Shown piece by piece: positions 43,697 through 51,179 of a stretch of 64,000 nt of DNA. The translations under genes were made by a program, and so were the position numbers. Below the pieces are notes generated by a model. It did not search any database, was not told where the DNA came from, and saw only the letters and a program-made list of their open reading frames with translations. Position 1 is the stretch's first letter; the number at the start of each line of letters is the position of its first letter. Source of the DNA: a virus; the IMG/VR virus record IMGVR_UViG_3300006484_000005, positions 1 through 64,000 of that record; one strand, 5' to 3'.

Positions 43697-43797
43697 AACT
43701 TATCAGATGAATATTTTATCCCCATATGGGCCACAGCCATTAAGTGTATTACTTTCATTCATCGGCTATCACACGGTTTCACCGCATATGATAAGTT
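43697..43797 (-). ncRNA. 101-nt three-way-junction RNA candidate
   Basis: Closed by a perfect 9-bp stem (43697-43705 with 43789-43797). A 7-bp stem (43706-43712 with 43757-43763) and a 4-bp hairpin (43774-43777 with 43781-43784, loop GAA on the RNA strand) lie inside. It fits exactly between tRNA-Trp and tRNA-Tyr. No family recognised. Confidence 0.45.
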
Positions 43798-43799
43798 TG

Positions 43800-43879
43800 T
43801 GGGAGTGGAGGGATTCGAACCCCCAATGTCGTAGACCACAGATTTACAGTCTGCTAAGCAACCGTTGCTCAACACTCCC
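43800..43879 (-). tRNA. tRNA-Tyr (GTA)
   Basis: Class II length. Acceptor GGGAGTG with CACTCCC, anticodon loop CTGTAAA on a CAGA/TCTG stem, T-loop TTCGAAT. Confidence 0.88.
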
Positions 43880-43883
43880 AAAT

Positions 43884-43912
43884 AAAAAGCCCCTAACTTG
43901 TGATTAGGGGCC
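43884..43912 (-). terminator. Rho-independent terminator
   Basis: 8-bp GC-rich stem (GCCCCTAA with TTAGGGGC) with a 7-nt loop, followed on the minus strand by TTTTTAT. It separates the structured RNA at 43921 from tRNA-Tyr, and could also end plus-strand transcripts. Confidence 0.75.
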
Positions 43913-43920
43913 ATTTTAAT

Positions 43921-43985
43921 ATATTGTACGTTATCTATATTATTCCCCTATCCTAGCCGTTTCCTGCCAAGTCGAAGTACAATAT
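43921..43985 (-). ncRNA. 65-nt RNA candidate closed by a 9-bp stem, followed by a terminator
   Basis: Perfect 9-bp closing stem (43921-43929 with 43977-43985) around a G/A-rich interior that includes GGCAGGAAACGGC. A TATATTTATA-type element lies upstream at 44007-44016 and a strong terminator directly downstream, so it could be an independent small RNA transcript. Confidence 0.5.
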
Positions 43986-44006
43986 GTAGATGTGTTTTTC
44001 ATTTCG

Positions 44007-44016
44007 TATAAATATA
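44007..44016 (-). promoter_or_regulatory. TATATTTATA-type promoter-like element
   Basis: Coding strand reads ATATATTTATACG, about 20 nt before the small RNA candidate and the tRNA array. Shares its core with elements at 14165 and 21750. Confidence 0.35.
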
Positions 44017-44022
44017 TGTAAC

Positions 44023-44226
44023 CTAATCTTTTTGCAATTCTTGTTTTAATTTTTCAAGATATAAAATTCCATCCATTAACTCATCCTGAGCGTGATTAAT
44101 CCAATCGATTTTCTCTAAATCAGTACGATCTAAATCAGTACCATATTTTTGGTTTCCCATACGAGCTCTACGCTCAAATTTAGCAATCACGCTTGCTACC
44201 ACTGTGTCTACTTTAAATTGATCCAT
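44023..44226 (-). CDS. Small helical protein, possibly MazG-like, 67 aa
   Basis: The segment RRARMGNQKYGTDLDRTDL then WINHAQDELMDGILYLEKL is a conserved phage helical motif with an acidic ExxD pair. It may be related to nucleotide pyrophosphohydrolases, but it is too short to be sure. Confidence 0.55.
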   Translation of the reverse strand: MDQFKVDTVVASVIAKFERRARMGNQKYGTDLDRTDLEKIDWINHAQDELMDGILYLEKLKQELQKD

Positions 44227-44455
44227 TGTGTCCTATAACTTGTTCTAATGATTTATAATTCATTTCTTCACCATGATAAAATCCTAATTTGATATTATTA
44301 TTATTGTCTTTAATAATTTCACTAAAACCATATCCTTCACATATAATTCTAATACCATAATTTGGTTTTAATTTATTTGCCTCTTCAATAATATCAAAAT
44401 CCCACGGCATTTCGGGATCATAACTTTCACACCATTGTTTTGAAAAATCAGCCAT
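44213..44455 (-). CDS. Hypothetical protein, 80 aa
   Basis: Starts MADFSKQWCESYDPEMPWDFD. No family recognised. A promoter-like element at 44470-44485 lies directly upstream; the gene overlaps the next by 14 nt. Confidence 0.55.
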   Translation of the reverse strand: MADFSKQWCESYDPEMPWDFDIIEEANKLKPNYGIRIICEGYGFSEIIKDNNNNIKLGFYHGEEMNYKSLEQVIGHNGSI

Positions 44456-44469
44456 AACTTTTTTTATTT

Positions 44470-44485
44470 AAATGTAACGAGGAAA
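44470..44485 (-). promoter_or_regulatory. Promoter-like element
   Basis: Coding strand reads TTTCCTCGTTACATTT, a variant of the recurrent motif, 14 nt before the ATG at 44455. Confidence 0.4.
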
Positions 44486-44503
44486 TATTTAAGGAACAAA
44501 TTA

Positions 44504-45127
44504 TTATTTGAATGTAAATCCAGTTAATTTTTCAATTTGTGCTAATGGTACTTCGTTGTTTTGGAATCCATCAGGATTAGATAAATCATTGTTAAATAGA
44601 TAAGCATGCCATTTACCTGCTACCTGAACTACTTTCCAACATTGAGTAGGAACTGATACTAAACCAATCTTTTTTGCCTCACCAACTGAGCCACTCCATA
44701 CTCTTACTTTTGAACTAATTAATGCCCAATTTCGGGTTGCGGTTTCTAATGATTTCCAATCTCCAGCATTTAATCTATGTGTTTGAGCAACCATATTTGA
44801 AAAGTAGAAACACTCATCTTGTACTGCTTGTGTTTGACAAAGATTGTCTGCTGCCGGCATTACATGTCCTCTATCGTATCCGCTCTTTACATAGTAAAAT
44901 GCGATATTAGTTTCATCTACCAATTGTGGGTCTGGTTTGAAATTGTCTTTACGTTTTAAAGGTGTAGGGCAGCCTACCATTGCTTTTGTAGTTTCCCATT
45001 GAACCATTACTGGATACCTTTTTGATTTGCTAAAATGTGTTGTGTAATTTGTGTGTTTGATTACCACAATATCTTGTGCTGTTAAACCAAACGATACGAG
45101 TAATAATAGTAATAATAATTTTTTCAT
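44504..45127 (-). CDS. Secreted DNA/RNA non-specific endonuclease (NUC1 family)
   Basis: Signal peptide MKKLLLLLLLVSFGLTAQ. The beta-beta-alpha-metal active site is visible as YDRGHVMPAAD (His 88 in DRGH), followed by FYFSNMVAQTHRLNAGDWKSLE, with the Asn metal ligand. It cuts single- and double-stranded nucleic acid. Because it carries a signal peptide, it would act in the periplasm or outside the cell, perhaps against competing DNA or host debris. Confidence 0.88.
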   Translation of the reverse strand: MKKLLLLLLLVSFGLTAQDIVVIKHTNYTTHFSKSKRYPVMVQWETTKAMVGCPTPLKRKDNFKPDPQLVDETNIAFYYVKSGYDRGHVMPAADNLCQTQAVQDECFYFSNMVAQTHRLNAGDWKSLETATRNWALISSKVRVWSGSVGEAKKIGLVSVPTQCWKVVQVAGKWHAYLFNNDLSNPDGFQNNEVPLAQIEKLTGFTFK

Positions 45128-45131
45128 AGTT

Positions 45132-46190
45132 TTATTTAAAGTAATTTACCCAGATTTTACGTGTTTTATCTGTATACGATTTCAATAAACATTTATTCAT
45201 ATAAACATTCACACGTGGATAATTATACGTATCACATAAAGTACTAAAGATGTCATTTGTATTAGTTTGACGCGTTGTAAACCAATGACTAGCCCAAGGT
45301 ATTTCAGGTGATGCTACTAATGGTACACCTTGTGAAATAATGTCAGCTGCTACAATATTAAATGTTTCGTTGAACGATACTTGCATTCCAATATCCATTT
45401 TAGAGCATAATTCTAAAAATTCTTCACGTGACGCCCATTTATGGATTACTAACTTATGTCCCTTATTTTCTAATTGTTCAAATAAAGCAACTAAATTGTT
45501 AAATATAGGTTCGCCTTTTTGCTCTAATCTAAAGTTAATATGGAAATTAAGTTTTTTACCTATCTTATCAGCTAATCCAATAGCAGCTATTGCCTGTATT
45601 AAATGGTTTTTTAATGGACGAACAGCACCAAAACATGCTATATCGATAGTATCTTTTGATTTATCTAATTTTTTAGATTTATAGTCTTGAGGATAATAAT
45701 TAGGTAAAAATATTACTCGTTGTTTTTGTAATTTTTTATCCCAATTGTTTTTATATCCTAAATAAAATTGGATGTCTTTAGTTGTTTGGGGAGAATTACA
45801 AGCTACAACTACATTATCGTACTTGCTATAATTACCTAACCAATTCATTGCTATTCCTTCATTTGCTAAAAATGGTACTTCACTATGTAAACGAATTACC
45901 CATTTAACGTTTGGATGTAATTTAACTAATACATCAAATTTGGATGGAACTACCCATAGCGCTTCGATAATAACGTGTGTTGGTTTGAATTCTGTTACTT
46001 CACGATCAATGTCGTTATTATCAGTTACCACCACCATTTTAGATTCAATGTGATCTTTCTTTAGCATCTCATCCATAAAGAGAGCTGAATTGTACAGGCC
46101 AGTGCTTAATCCTACGTGAGAATATTGTTCAGCACCATAATTTTCGTTGCGTTTTAAAATAAAGAGTACTTTATTTTTGTTGGGTTTCAT
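45132..46190 (-). CDS. GT-B-like glycosyltransferase, 352 aa
   Basis: N-terminal VLFILKRNENYGAEQYSHVGL, then DIACFGAVRPLKNHLIQAIAA at the second-domain start, and IGMQVSFNETFNIVAADIISQGVPLVAS, the GT4 EtFN-xxA donor motif. It is an isolated transferase away from the two islands. Confidence 0.8.
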   Translation of the reverse strand: MKPNKNKVLFILKRNENYGAEQYSHVGLSTGLYNSALFMDEMLKKDHIESKMVVVTDNNDIDREVTEFKPTHVIIEALWVVPSKFDVLVKLHPNVKWVIRLHSEVPFLANEGIAMNWLGNYSKYDNVVVACNSPQTTKDIQFYLGYKNNWDKKLQKQRVIFLPNYYPQDYKSKKLDKSKDTIDIACFGAVRPLKNHLIQAIAAIGLADKIGKKLNFHINFRLEQKGEPIFNNLVALFEQLENKGHKLVIHKWASREEFLELCSKMDIGMQVSFNETFNIVAADIISQGVPLVASPEIPWASHWFTTRQTNTNDIFSTLCDTYNYPRVNVYMNKCLLKSYTDKTRKIWVNYFK

Positions 46191-46218
46191 AAAAGTTTTA
46201 GATAGACATTATTGTATA

Positions 46219-46230
46219 TATATAAATATC
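46219..46230 (-). promoter_or_regulatory. TATATTTATA-type promoter-like element
   Basis: Coding strand reads GATATTTATATATATAC in the 75-nt gap before the glycosyltransferase ATG at 46190. Confidence 0.35.
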
Positions 46231-46265
46231 AATTTTATCTTTTATGTAAATTAACTTAATTATTA

Positions 46266-46856
46266 CTACTTTGAATAATGTATATTAGCTAATACAAATT
46301 TAGCAAATTTACGATGTCCTGATGCTTTCAAATGTATCCCATCACCAGAATCTGAACGATCTATAGTAGTATCTACTGGAATAATATCACATCTCATTAA
46401 TTGATTGTTTAATCTTGCTTGTAAATTAGCATATCTTGTTCTAGCACGGAACATTGTTACTTCTGGATAAGGTCCATCTTTAAGTATTTTATGAGGTGAA
46501 TATCCCAACACAACTACAACTGGAATATCATAATAGATACACTCATCTATCATATTTTGAACATTATTTACTACTTTAGATAATGGTACACTTGAAAAAG
46601 CATCATTTACTCCACCATAAATTACTACCATTTCATAATCTGAATAAGTTGAAAGTTGATTATGTAGTGTTTTATACATCCAATCTGTACGTTTTCCTAC
46701 AGATGATAAATTTACATACTCGCGTCCTAATCCTTTAGCAAATTGATGTTGCCACCCACCTGAATAACATGTTAATGAGTCTCCTATAAACAATATTCGT
46801 TTTGGCTTAGTAAACGAAGGAAACAATAAAGCCAATAATAAAACTAAGTACTTCAT
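46266..46856 (-). CDS. Exported SGNH/GDSL hydrolase
   Basis: Hydrophobic start (MKYLVLLLALLFPSFT). Block I FIGDSLT has the Ser nucleophile near 27. Block III GGVNDAF holds Gly and Asn, and block V DGIHLKASGH the Asp/His pair. Such enzymes remove acyl or acetyl groups from glycans or lipids. It may deacetylate a surface polysaccharide. Confidence 0.87.
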   Translation of the reverse strand: MKYLVLLLALLFPSFTKPKRILFIGDSLTCYSGGWQHQFAKGLGREYVNLSSVGKRTDWMYKTLHNQLSTYSDYEMVVIYGGVNDAFSSVPLSKVVNNVQNMIDECIYYDIPVVVVLGYSPHKILKDGPYPEVTMFRARTRYANLQARLNNQLMRCDIIPVDTTIDRSDSGDGIHLKASGHRKFAKFVLANIHYSK

Positions 46857-46858
46857 AA

Positions 46859-46936
46859 CTAATATATTTTTGATAATTTATACAATGCGTAAACAAACAT
46901 GAATATCCCAACAACTACTCCTATTTTATATATCAT
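46859..46936 (-). CDS. Mini membrane protein, 25 aa
   Basis: Frame MIYKIGVVVGIFMFVYALYK is one transmembrane helix. It is very short and may be spurious, but it fits between two genes without a gap. Confidence 0.35.
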   Translation of the reverse strand: MIYKIGVVVGIFMFVYALYKLSKIY

Positions 46937-46940
46937 AGTT

Positions 46941-47117
46941 TTACTTTTTATAAACATCCATGTGTTTAATTACAAATCCTAATCCAAGTACTACTTTATT
47001 AGTTCCAACAAATACATCCCAATCTTCATCGTACGTATAAATGATAGGATCGCTACTTCTTGTTTTCCACTGTTTAGGCATTAATGATGGAAATATAGTA
47101 TATAATATTTTTTTCAT
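46941..47117 (-). CDS. Small hypothetical protein, 58 aa
   Basis: Starts MKKILYTIFPSLMPKQWKTRS just after the thyA stop. A longer frame from 47159 would overlap thyA. No family recognised. Confidence 0.5.
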   Translation of the reverse strand: MKKILYTIFPSLMPKQWKTRSSDPIIYTYDEDWDVFVGTNKVVLGLGFVIKHMDVYKK

Positions 47118-47118
47118 A

Positions 47119-48264
47119 TTAATTTGATAATGGTGCTTTAATTCCTGAATGTGATTCATATCCGATTAGCTCAAAGCAATCTGGACGATATGATAATATT
47201 TTTTCACTAAATGTTTTTGGTCCTAATCGTTCTTTAACTAACTCGTGTTGGTACCAATTACGTTCAGTAATGTTTACTTTTGGTAATGAAAATGGCTTAC
47301 GTAATATTTGCATTTTAGCTTGTTCAATATGATTTTTATATAAATGAACATCACCTAAATTACCAATCAATTCATCAGGTATCATATTAACTTCTTTTGC
47401 TATGATTTCTAATAATAAAGCATATGAAGCAATGTTAAATGGTAATCCTAAAAATGTATCTACTGAACGTTGATTCCACATTAAAGAGATTGCTTTAGTT
47501 GGAATATTAACATCATCACAAGTTTTTTTAATTATTTCAAGTATTTTTTTACCAGATTTATAATTTTTTGCATTACTATTCAATAAACCACTATAACCTT
47601 TTTTTCCCAAAATAGATTGTCTTTCTCCTAAACTAAGCTCTCTTGTATACATTTGAAATCCATAATGACAAGGTGGTAAAACCATTTGGTCTAACTCTGC
47701 TACATTCCAAGCTGATACCATCAATCTTCTACTATCTGGATTAGTTCTAAGTGAATGAATTAATTGTAAGATTTGGTCATACCACAATGAACCTTTCTCA
47801 TTACCATTCATATCCATCCAACCTTGCCACTGTCTCCATTGCTTACCATAGATTGGTCCTAAATCACCTAATTTATAACCTGTTAAATCAGGAATAAAAT
47901 GTGATTGTTTGTTATTACTAAGTTTGATAGCTGAAATGAATTGTTCTTTTGACATTGGGTCTACACTATGTGTAACACATTGTGCTTCGTATCCTTTATA
48001 AGCATCACCATCCCAAATGTGGCAATTGTAATCCAATAGGAATTTGATATTGGTATCACCACGTAAAAACCATAATAATTCAGTTACGATTGATTTCCAC
48101 GCCATCTTCTTTGTGGTTAGCAATGGAAATCCATCAGACATTTTATGACGAATCTGACGTCCAAATACGGATATAGTACCAGTACCTGTTCTATCAGATT
48201 TTTCTACTCCGTTGTCTAAAATGTCTTGTAATAATGCTTGATAATGTTTGTCTATATTATTCAT
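47119..48264 (-). CDS. thyA: Thymidylate synthase with large insertion
   Basis: Converts dUMP to dTMP with methylenetetrahydrofolate. RTGTGTISVFGRQIRHKMSDGFPLLTTKK is the N-terminal phosphate loop. The catalytic Cys is in VLPPCHYGFQMY near residue 193. The C-terminal LGDVHLYKNHIEQA is conserved. Length of 381 aa exceeds the usual 264-286. An insertion follows the catalytic Cys (from ELSLGERQ to about IPTKAISLMWNQRSVD). Start overlaps the bilin reductase stop by 1 nt. Confidence 0.93.
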   Translation of the reverse strand: MNNIDKHYQALLQDILDNGVEKSDRTGTGTISVFGRQIRHKMSDGFPLLTTKKMAWKSIVTELLWFLRGDTNIKFLLDYNCHIWDGDAYKGYEAQCVTHSVDPMSKEQFISAIKLSNNKQSHFIPDLTGYKLGDLGPIYGKQWRQWQGWMDMNGNEKGSLWYDQILQLIHSLRTNPDSRRLMVSAWNVAELDQMVLPPCHYGFQMYTRELSLGERQSILGKKGYSGLLNSNAKNYKSGKKILEIIKKTCDDVNIPTKAISLMWNQRSVDTFLGLPFNIASYALLLEIIAKEVNMIPDELIGNLGDVHLYKNHIEQAKMQILRKPFSLPKVNITERNWYQHELVKERLGPKTFSEKILSYRPDCFELIGYESHSGIKAPLSN

Positions 48265-48881
48265 TATTGAATTTTTGGAAATAAAACTGTGTCCATAAAA
48301 TATTTAGCGCGTTCTTCACCTAATTTAGCTTTCAATACATTATATGTACGTTCATTTTTAGATTGTTGTTCGCAATAATAATTTTGTGCTTCAACTACTA
48401 ATTTAGGGTCAGCAAATAGACCTACTGTTTCAGTATACGATTCAAATAAATCGGTTGCTTCACTACATAATCGAACCATTTCTTCAGTACCTGGTCTAAT
48501 TGCTACTGCGTGTTCTGAAAATATATTATTAGCCCATTCAGGTAGTGGGTATGGTTTTTTAAATTCGTAATCAATAAATTTATCAGGTGAATACGTAACT
48601 GGGGATAAATCAATGAATGCAGCTAATGGTTTTTCATTGGTACATATAATATCAAATCCAAATATTGGATCCGCAAAATTCAATTGGGGGAATGCTGTAA
48701 AGTGTAGTACTTCTAATGCTCTATCACTATAGCGTTCAATATGAGCTATACGAAACGAATCAGAAACATATCGGGTGTTTTCCCACCCGAAGTCTTCTGT
48801 TTCAATTTCAAATCCATTATTTTCAATCAGAATACTTTTTAAAATATTAGCTGTTTGATCCAGTAGCGTTTTGTAACTCAT
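48264..48881 (-). CDS. Ferredoxin-dependent bilin reductase
   Basis: Family of PcyA, PebS and PcyX, which reduce biliverdin to phycobilins using ferredoxin. LEVLHFTAFPQLNFADPIFGFDII (His 60) and LAAFIDLSPV (Asp 91, equivalent to the catalytic proton-donor Asp) form the core fold. At 205 aa it is short for the family. It overlaps heme oxygenase by 35 nt, so substrate supply is coupled. Whether the product is a PEB- or PCB-type bilin cannot be read from sequence alone. No ferredoxin gene is in the window. Confidence 0.87.
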   Translation of the reverse strand: MSYKTLLDQTANILKSILIENNGFEIETEDFGWENTRYVSDSFRIAHIERYSDRALEVLHFTAFPQLNFADPIFGFDIICTNEKPLAAFIDLSPVTYSPDKFIDYEFKKPYPLPEWANNIFSEHAVAIRPGTEEMVRLCSEATDLFESYTETVGLFADPKLVVEAQNYYCEQQSKNERTYNVLKAKLGEERAKYFMDTVLFPKIQ

Positions 48882-49362
48882 CTGCTATATTAATGATAAA
48901 TTGAAATCCTTTATTTACTTCGTCTGCCCACTCGTCTTTTTGAGTTGCTCTAATAGATCCTACAGATACATGCATGTTTTCAAAATCATACATTTTACCT
49001 GAACCTGGTACTTTGGTTTTCATCATTTGACCACCATAAGCTAATGCTAAATAATTTAAATAAACGTGTGGTAAAAGTTCTTCTTGAGTAAGTGATGATA
49101 AATATTCAGAATATTCAAATGCGGTTGGGAGATATTCTATTTCATCTGATTTTAATTCAAGTAAATCTTCTTTAACTTTATCAACACGAGCTAATGATGG
49201 GTGTGGAAGTTGTTTTGCTTCAATTGCTTCAAATATTATTAATTGTTGGTACAAATATTTTGCATATTCTTCTGTTGATAATTCACCACGAAACATTCGT
49301 TGGTTAAATTCCATTTTTTCTGCTTTACTGTGTAGTTCAGCTGTTGCTTCTCTTAATCCCAT
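48847..49362 (-). CDS. Heme oxygenase (biliverdin-producing)
   Basis: Opens heme to biliverdin, CO and iron. REATAELHSKAE carries the proximal heme ligand His 11. YAKYLYQQLIIFEAIE and the distal-helix YLNYLALAYGGQ (Gly 110-Gly 111-Gln 112) are family hallmarks. Length of 171 aa is a little short of the 200-240 aa of bacterial enzymes. It feeds the bilin reductase that overlaps its 3' end. Confidence 0.9.
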   Translation of the reverse strand: MGLREATAELHSKAEKMEFNQRMFRGELSTEEYAKYLYQQLIIFEAIEAKQLPHPSLARVDKVKEDLLELKSDEIEYLPTAFEYSEYLSSLTQEELLPHVYLNYLALAYGGQMMKTKVPGSGKMYDFENMHVSVGSIRATQKDEWADEVNKGFQFIINIADELQNATGSNS

Positions 49363-49364
49363 TT

Positions 49365-49742
49365 TTATAATTTTAAATTTTTAATATTTTCTTTTTCAAG
49401 TTCATGTGTGTATCTTTCTCTCATTCCAACTATTCTATGAAAATCTTTATATGCTGTTGGATGATAATCTTTTAAATAAGATAATCCAATTTCATAGTCT
49501 AGCAGTACATCTTCATATCTATGTTCTCTAGAATCGAATCCATCTTCTAATATTTTAATATCGGATTGTAAATTACTAATTACATTTTGTAATGAATCAG
49601 CTTTACATTCTGTAATTGTTGGTTTTGAGGGTGTATCATCGGGTTTAATTACAGTCCAAAAAATTAATTGAAATAATGCAGCCCCTAAAATAAATGTTAT
49701 TATTGCTATTGTTTTACCTCCAAACTTGTGCGTATCTGCCAT
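49365..49742 (-). CDS. Membrane-anchored coiled-coil protein, 125 aa
   Basis: One transmembrane segment (TIAIITFILGAALFQLIFWTV), then a helical region with NVISNLQSDIKILEDG. Could be a spanin-type or holin-accessory protein. It stops 3 nt before heme oxygenase. Confidence 0.55.
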   Translation of the reverse strand: MADTHKFGGKTIAIITFILGAALFQLIFWTVIKPDDTPSKPTITECKADSLQNVISNLQSDIKILEDGFDSREHRYEDVLLDYEIGLSYLKDYHPTAYKDFHRIVGMRERYTHELEKENIKNLKL

Positions 49743-50001
49743 GTCTATATACTGTTTTTTGTTTTTTTACTCGTTGTGGTTTTAATGATCGGGTTATTCT
49801 ATTATCATCTTCAGGCGGCATCCGCCTATAATCTTCTTTAGTATCGAATGAATAACGGATATCACTGTCAGTAAGCCAAGTTTCATATGAGTGTGTATTA
49901 TCAACAGGAAAATCGATTATAACGTAGTATCTCTCGTTTTCTACACGTAATACACTACCAATACCTAAATCCGTAACTATGCGTTGTCCTACTTGATACA
50001 T
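49714..50001 (-). CDS. Hypothetical protein, 95 aa
   Basis: The N-terminal half (VGQRIVTDLGIGSVLRVENERYYVIIDFP) looks like a small beta-barrel (SH3/CarD-like). The rest is basic (RSLKPQRVKKQKTVYRHGR). Function unknown. Confidence 0.55.
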   Translation of the reverse strand: MYQVGQRIVTDLGIGSVLRVENERYYVIIDFPVDNTHSYETWLTDSDIRYSFDTKEDYRRMPPEDDNRITRSLKPQRVKKQKTVYRHGRYAQVWR

Positions 50002-50156
50002 TGCTTATTATGTTTTCCTTCTATTAATTCTTTTAACAATACAGCAAGTACCTTATCATCATTTGTATCTATAATATTCTTAATTAGAATACTTCCTTCA
50101 TTCCACTCGTCGTTAGTCATAGTATACTTGAATATTTTTTCTTTCTTCTTAGCCAT
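49989..50156 (-). CDS. Small hypothetical protein, 55 aa
   Basis: Frame MAKKKEKIFKYTMTNDEWNE is basic at the start and helical after. It overlaps the 95-aa gene by 13 nt. Confidence 0.5.
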   Translation of the reverse strand: MAKKKEKIFKYTMTNDEWNEGSILIKNIIDTNDDKVLAVLLKELIEGKHNKQCIK

Positions 50157-50159
50157 AAC

Positions 50160-50738
50160 TTAGTATAATATATTTCGTATTTTACTTTCTAATTGTCTTT
50201 GTTCAGCAAATGCTTCTATTTCCCAAGGTCTATCATTATATTTTGATTCAGACACCTCATACCCGGAAATAACCTTACCATCCCAAATAACTTCATTTTT
50301 ATGTAATATTAGTTTTTGAGTAACATATTGTCGTAGATGTATTAATTCATGTGATAATACCTTAATAGATTCATCTCTGCCCATATCATCTAAGAATATA
50401 ATATATTGTCTGCCTCTGCCAAGTATATGTGCTTTTAAAGTACCTTCAGAATCGAACTGTTGTTTTACTTCATCGGTTATAGGTCGTATAGTAACTGCTA
50501 TACTATCCATACCCAACTCATCTAATCCAACATAAACAACTGAATCCAAGTAATTATCTTCAGTTCTATTCGCTACCATATTAGTGGTTTCTATATCGAA
50601 CTGTTTAAATGTTTGTTCCTGATATATTCCAATATTCATTTTGAATTTTAATCCATCTAAGAATGACTTCCTAAATAGGATAAATCCGATAATGATTAAT
50701 AGTATAATTCCTATAATCCATTTTACTTTTGTTGTCAT
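50160..50738 (-). CDS. Membrane-anchored HExxH metallopeptidase candidate, 192 aa
   Basis: Transmembrane anchor at residues 7-22, then a soluble domain with H130-ELIH (VLSHELIHLRQY) and a downstream acidic RPWEIEAFAEQ, the layout of a zincin. The product may be a protease or a phage-encoded membrane protein that only resembles one. No substrate information. Confidence 0.6.
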   Translation of the reverse strand: MTTKVKWIIGIILLIIIGFILFRKSFLDGLKFKMNIGIYQEQTFKQFDIETTNMVANRTEDNYLDSVVYVGLDELGMDSIAVTIRPITDEVKQQFDSEGTLKAHILGRGRQYIIFLDDMGRDESIKVLSHELIHLRQYVTQKLILHKNEVIWDGKVISGYEVSESKYNDRPWEIEAFAEQRQLESKIRNILY

Positions 50739-50741
50739 AAC

Positions 50742-50966
50742 TTATGATAGTAATTGGTCTAAATCGATATTATATTCATTCATCATTTGAATGAATTTCT
50801 CTCTATATTCATATGCTCCTTCATTACCACCATGTTTGTATTCTGATCGTAAATGCTGGTCATATTTCCACATCATCAATACTAAATCCAATGACATTAC
50901 AGCTCTTAAATGTGCTTGTTTATCTTCTGGATCGTTTAAATCGTATGTTAGTGTTGCTGTTGCCAT
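50742..50966 (-). CDS. Small helical protein, 74 aa
   Basis: Starts MATATLTYDLNDPEDKQAHLRAVMSLDL, similar to small conserved phage proteins. No known function. A promoter-like motif lies upstream. Confidence 0.6.
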   Translation of the reverse strand: MATATLTYDLNDPEDKQAHLRAVMSLDLVLMMWKYDQHLRSEYKHGGNEGAYEYREKFIQMMNEYNIDLDQLLS

Positions 50967-50984
50967 AACTTTTATTTTATACTT

Positions 50985-51000
50985 AAATGTAATCAGGAAA
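50985..51000 (-). promoter_or_regulatory. Promoter-like element
   Basis: Coding strand reads TTTCCTGATTACATTT, 18 nt before the ATG at 50966. It directly follows the terminator-like hairpin at 51000-51019. Confidence 0.45.
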
Positions 51001-51019
51001 AGGTCGAATTAACGACCTT
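51000..51019 (-). terminator. Terminator-like hairpin overlapping a stop codon
   Basis: 7-bp stem (AAGGTCG with CGACCTT) and 6-nt loop containing the TAA of the 45-aa basic gene, followed by TTTTCC on the minus strand. Confidence 0.6.
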
Positions 51020-51146
51020 GTCCACGATATCTTTTAACGTAATTTTTAGATTGCTTAGCAAATGATTGTTTTGTTTTTGAATGACGAAACAATGTTTTCT
51101 TTTTGATTTCAATCTTGCGAGATTCCGCTGCTTTAGCTTTTGCCAT
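51009..51146 (-). CDS. Very basic small protein, 45 aa
   Basis: Frame MAKAKAAESRKIEIKKKTLF ends NYVKRYRGQGR. Composition is like a ribosomal or nucleic-acid-binding protein. It lies directly downstream of queE. A TATATTTATA-type element sits at 51170-51180. Confidence 0.55.
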   Translation of the reverse strand: MAKAKAAESRKIEIKKKTLFRHSKTKQSFAKQSKNYVKRYRGQGR

Positions 51147-51179
51147 GTTATAACAAGTTAAGGGTTTAGTATAAATATA

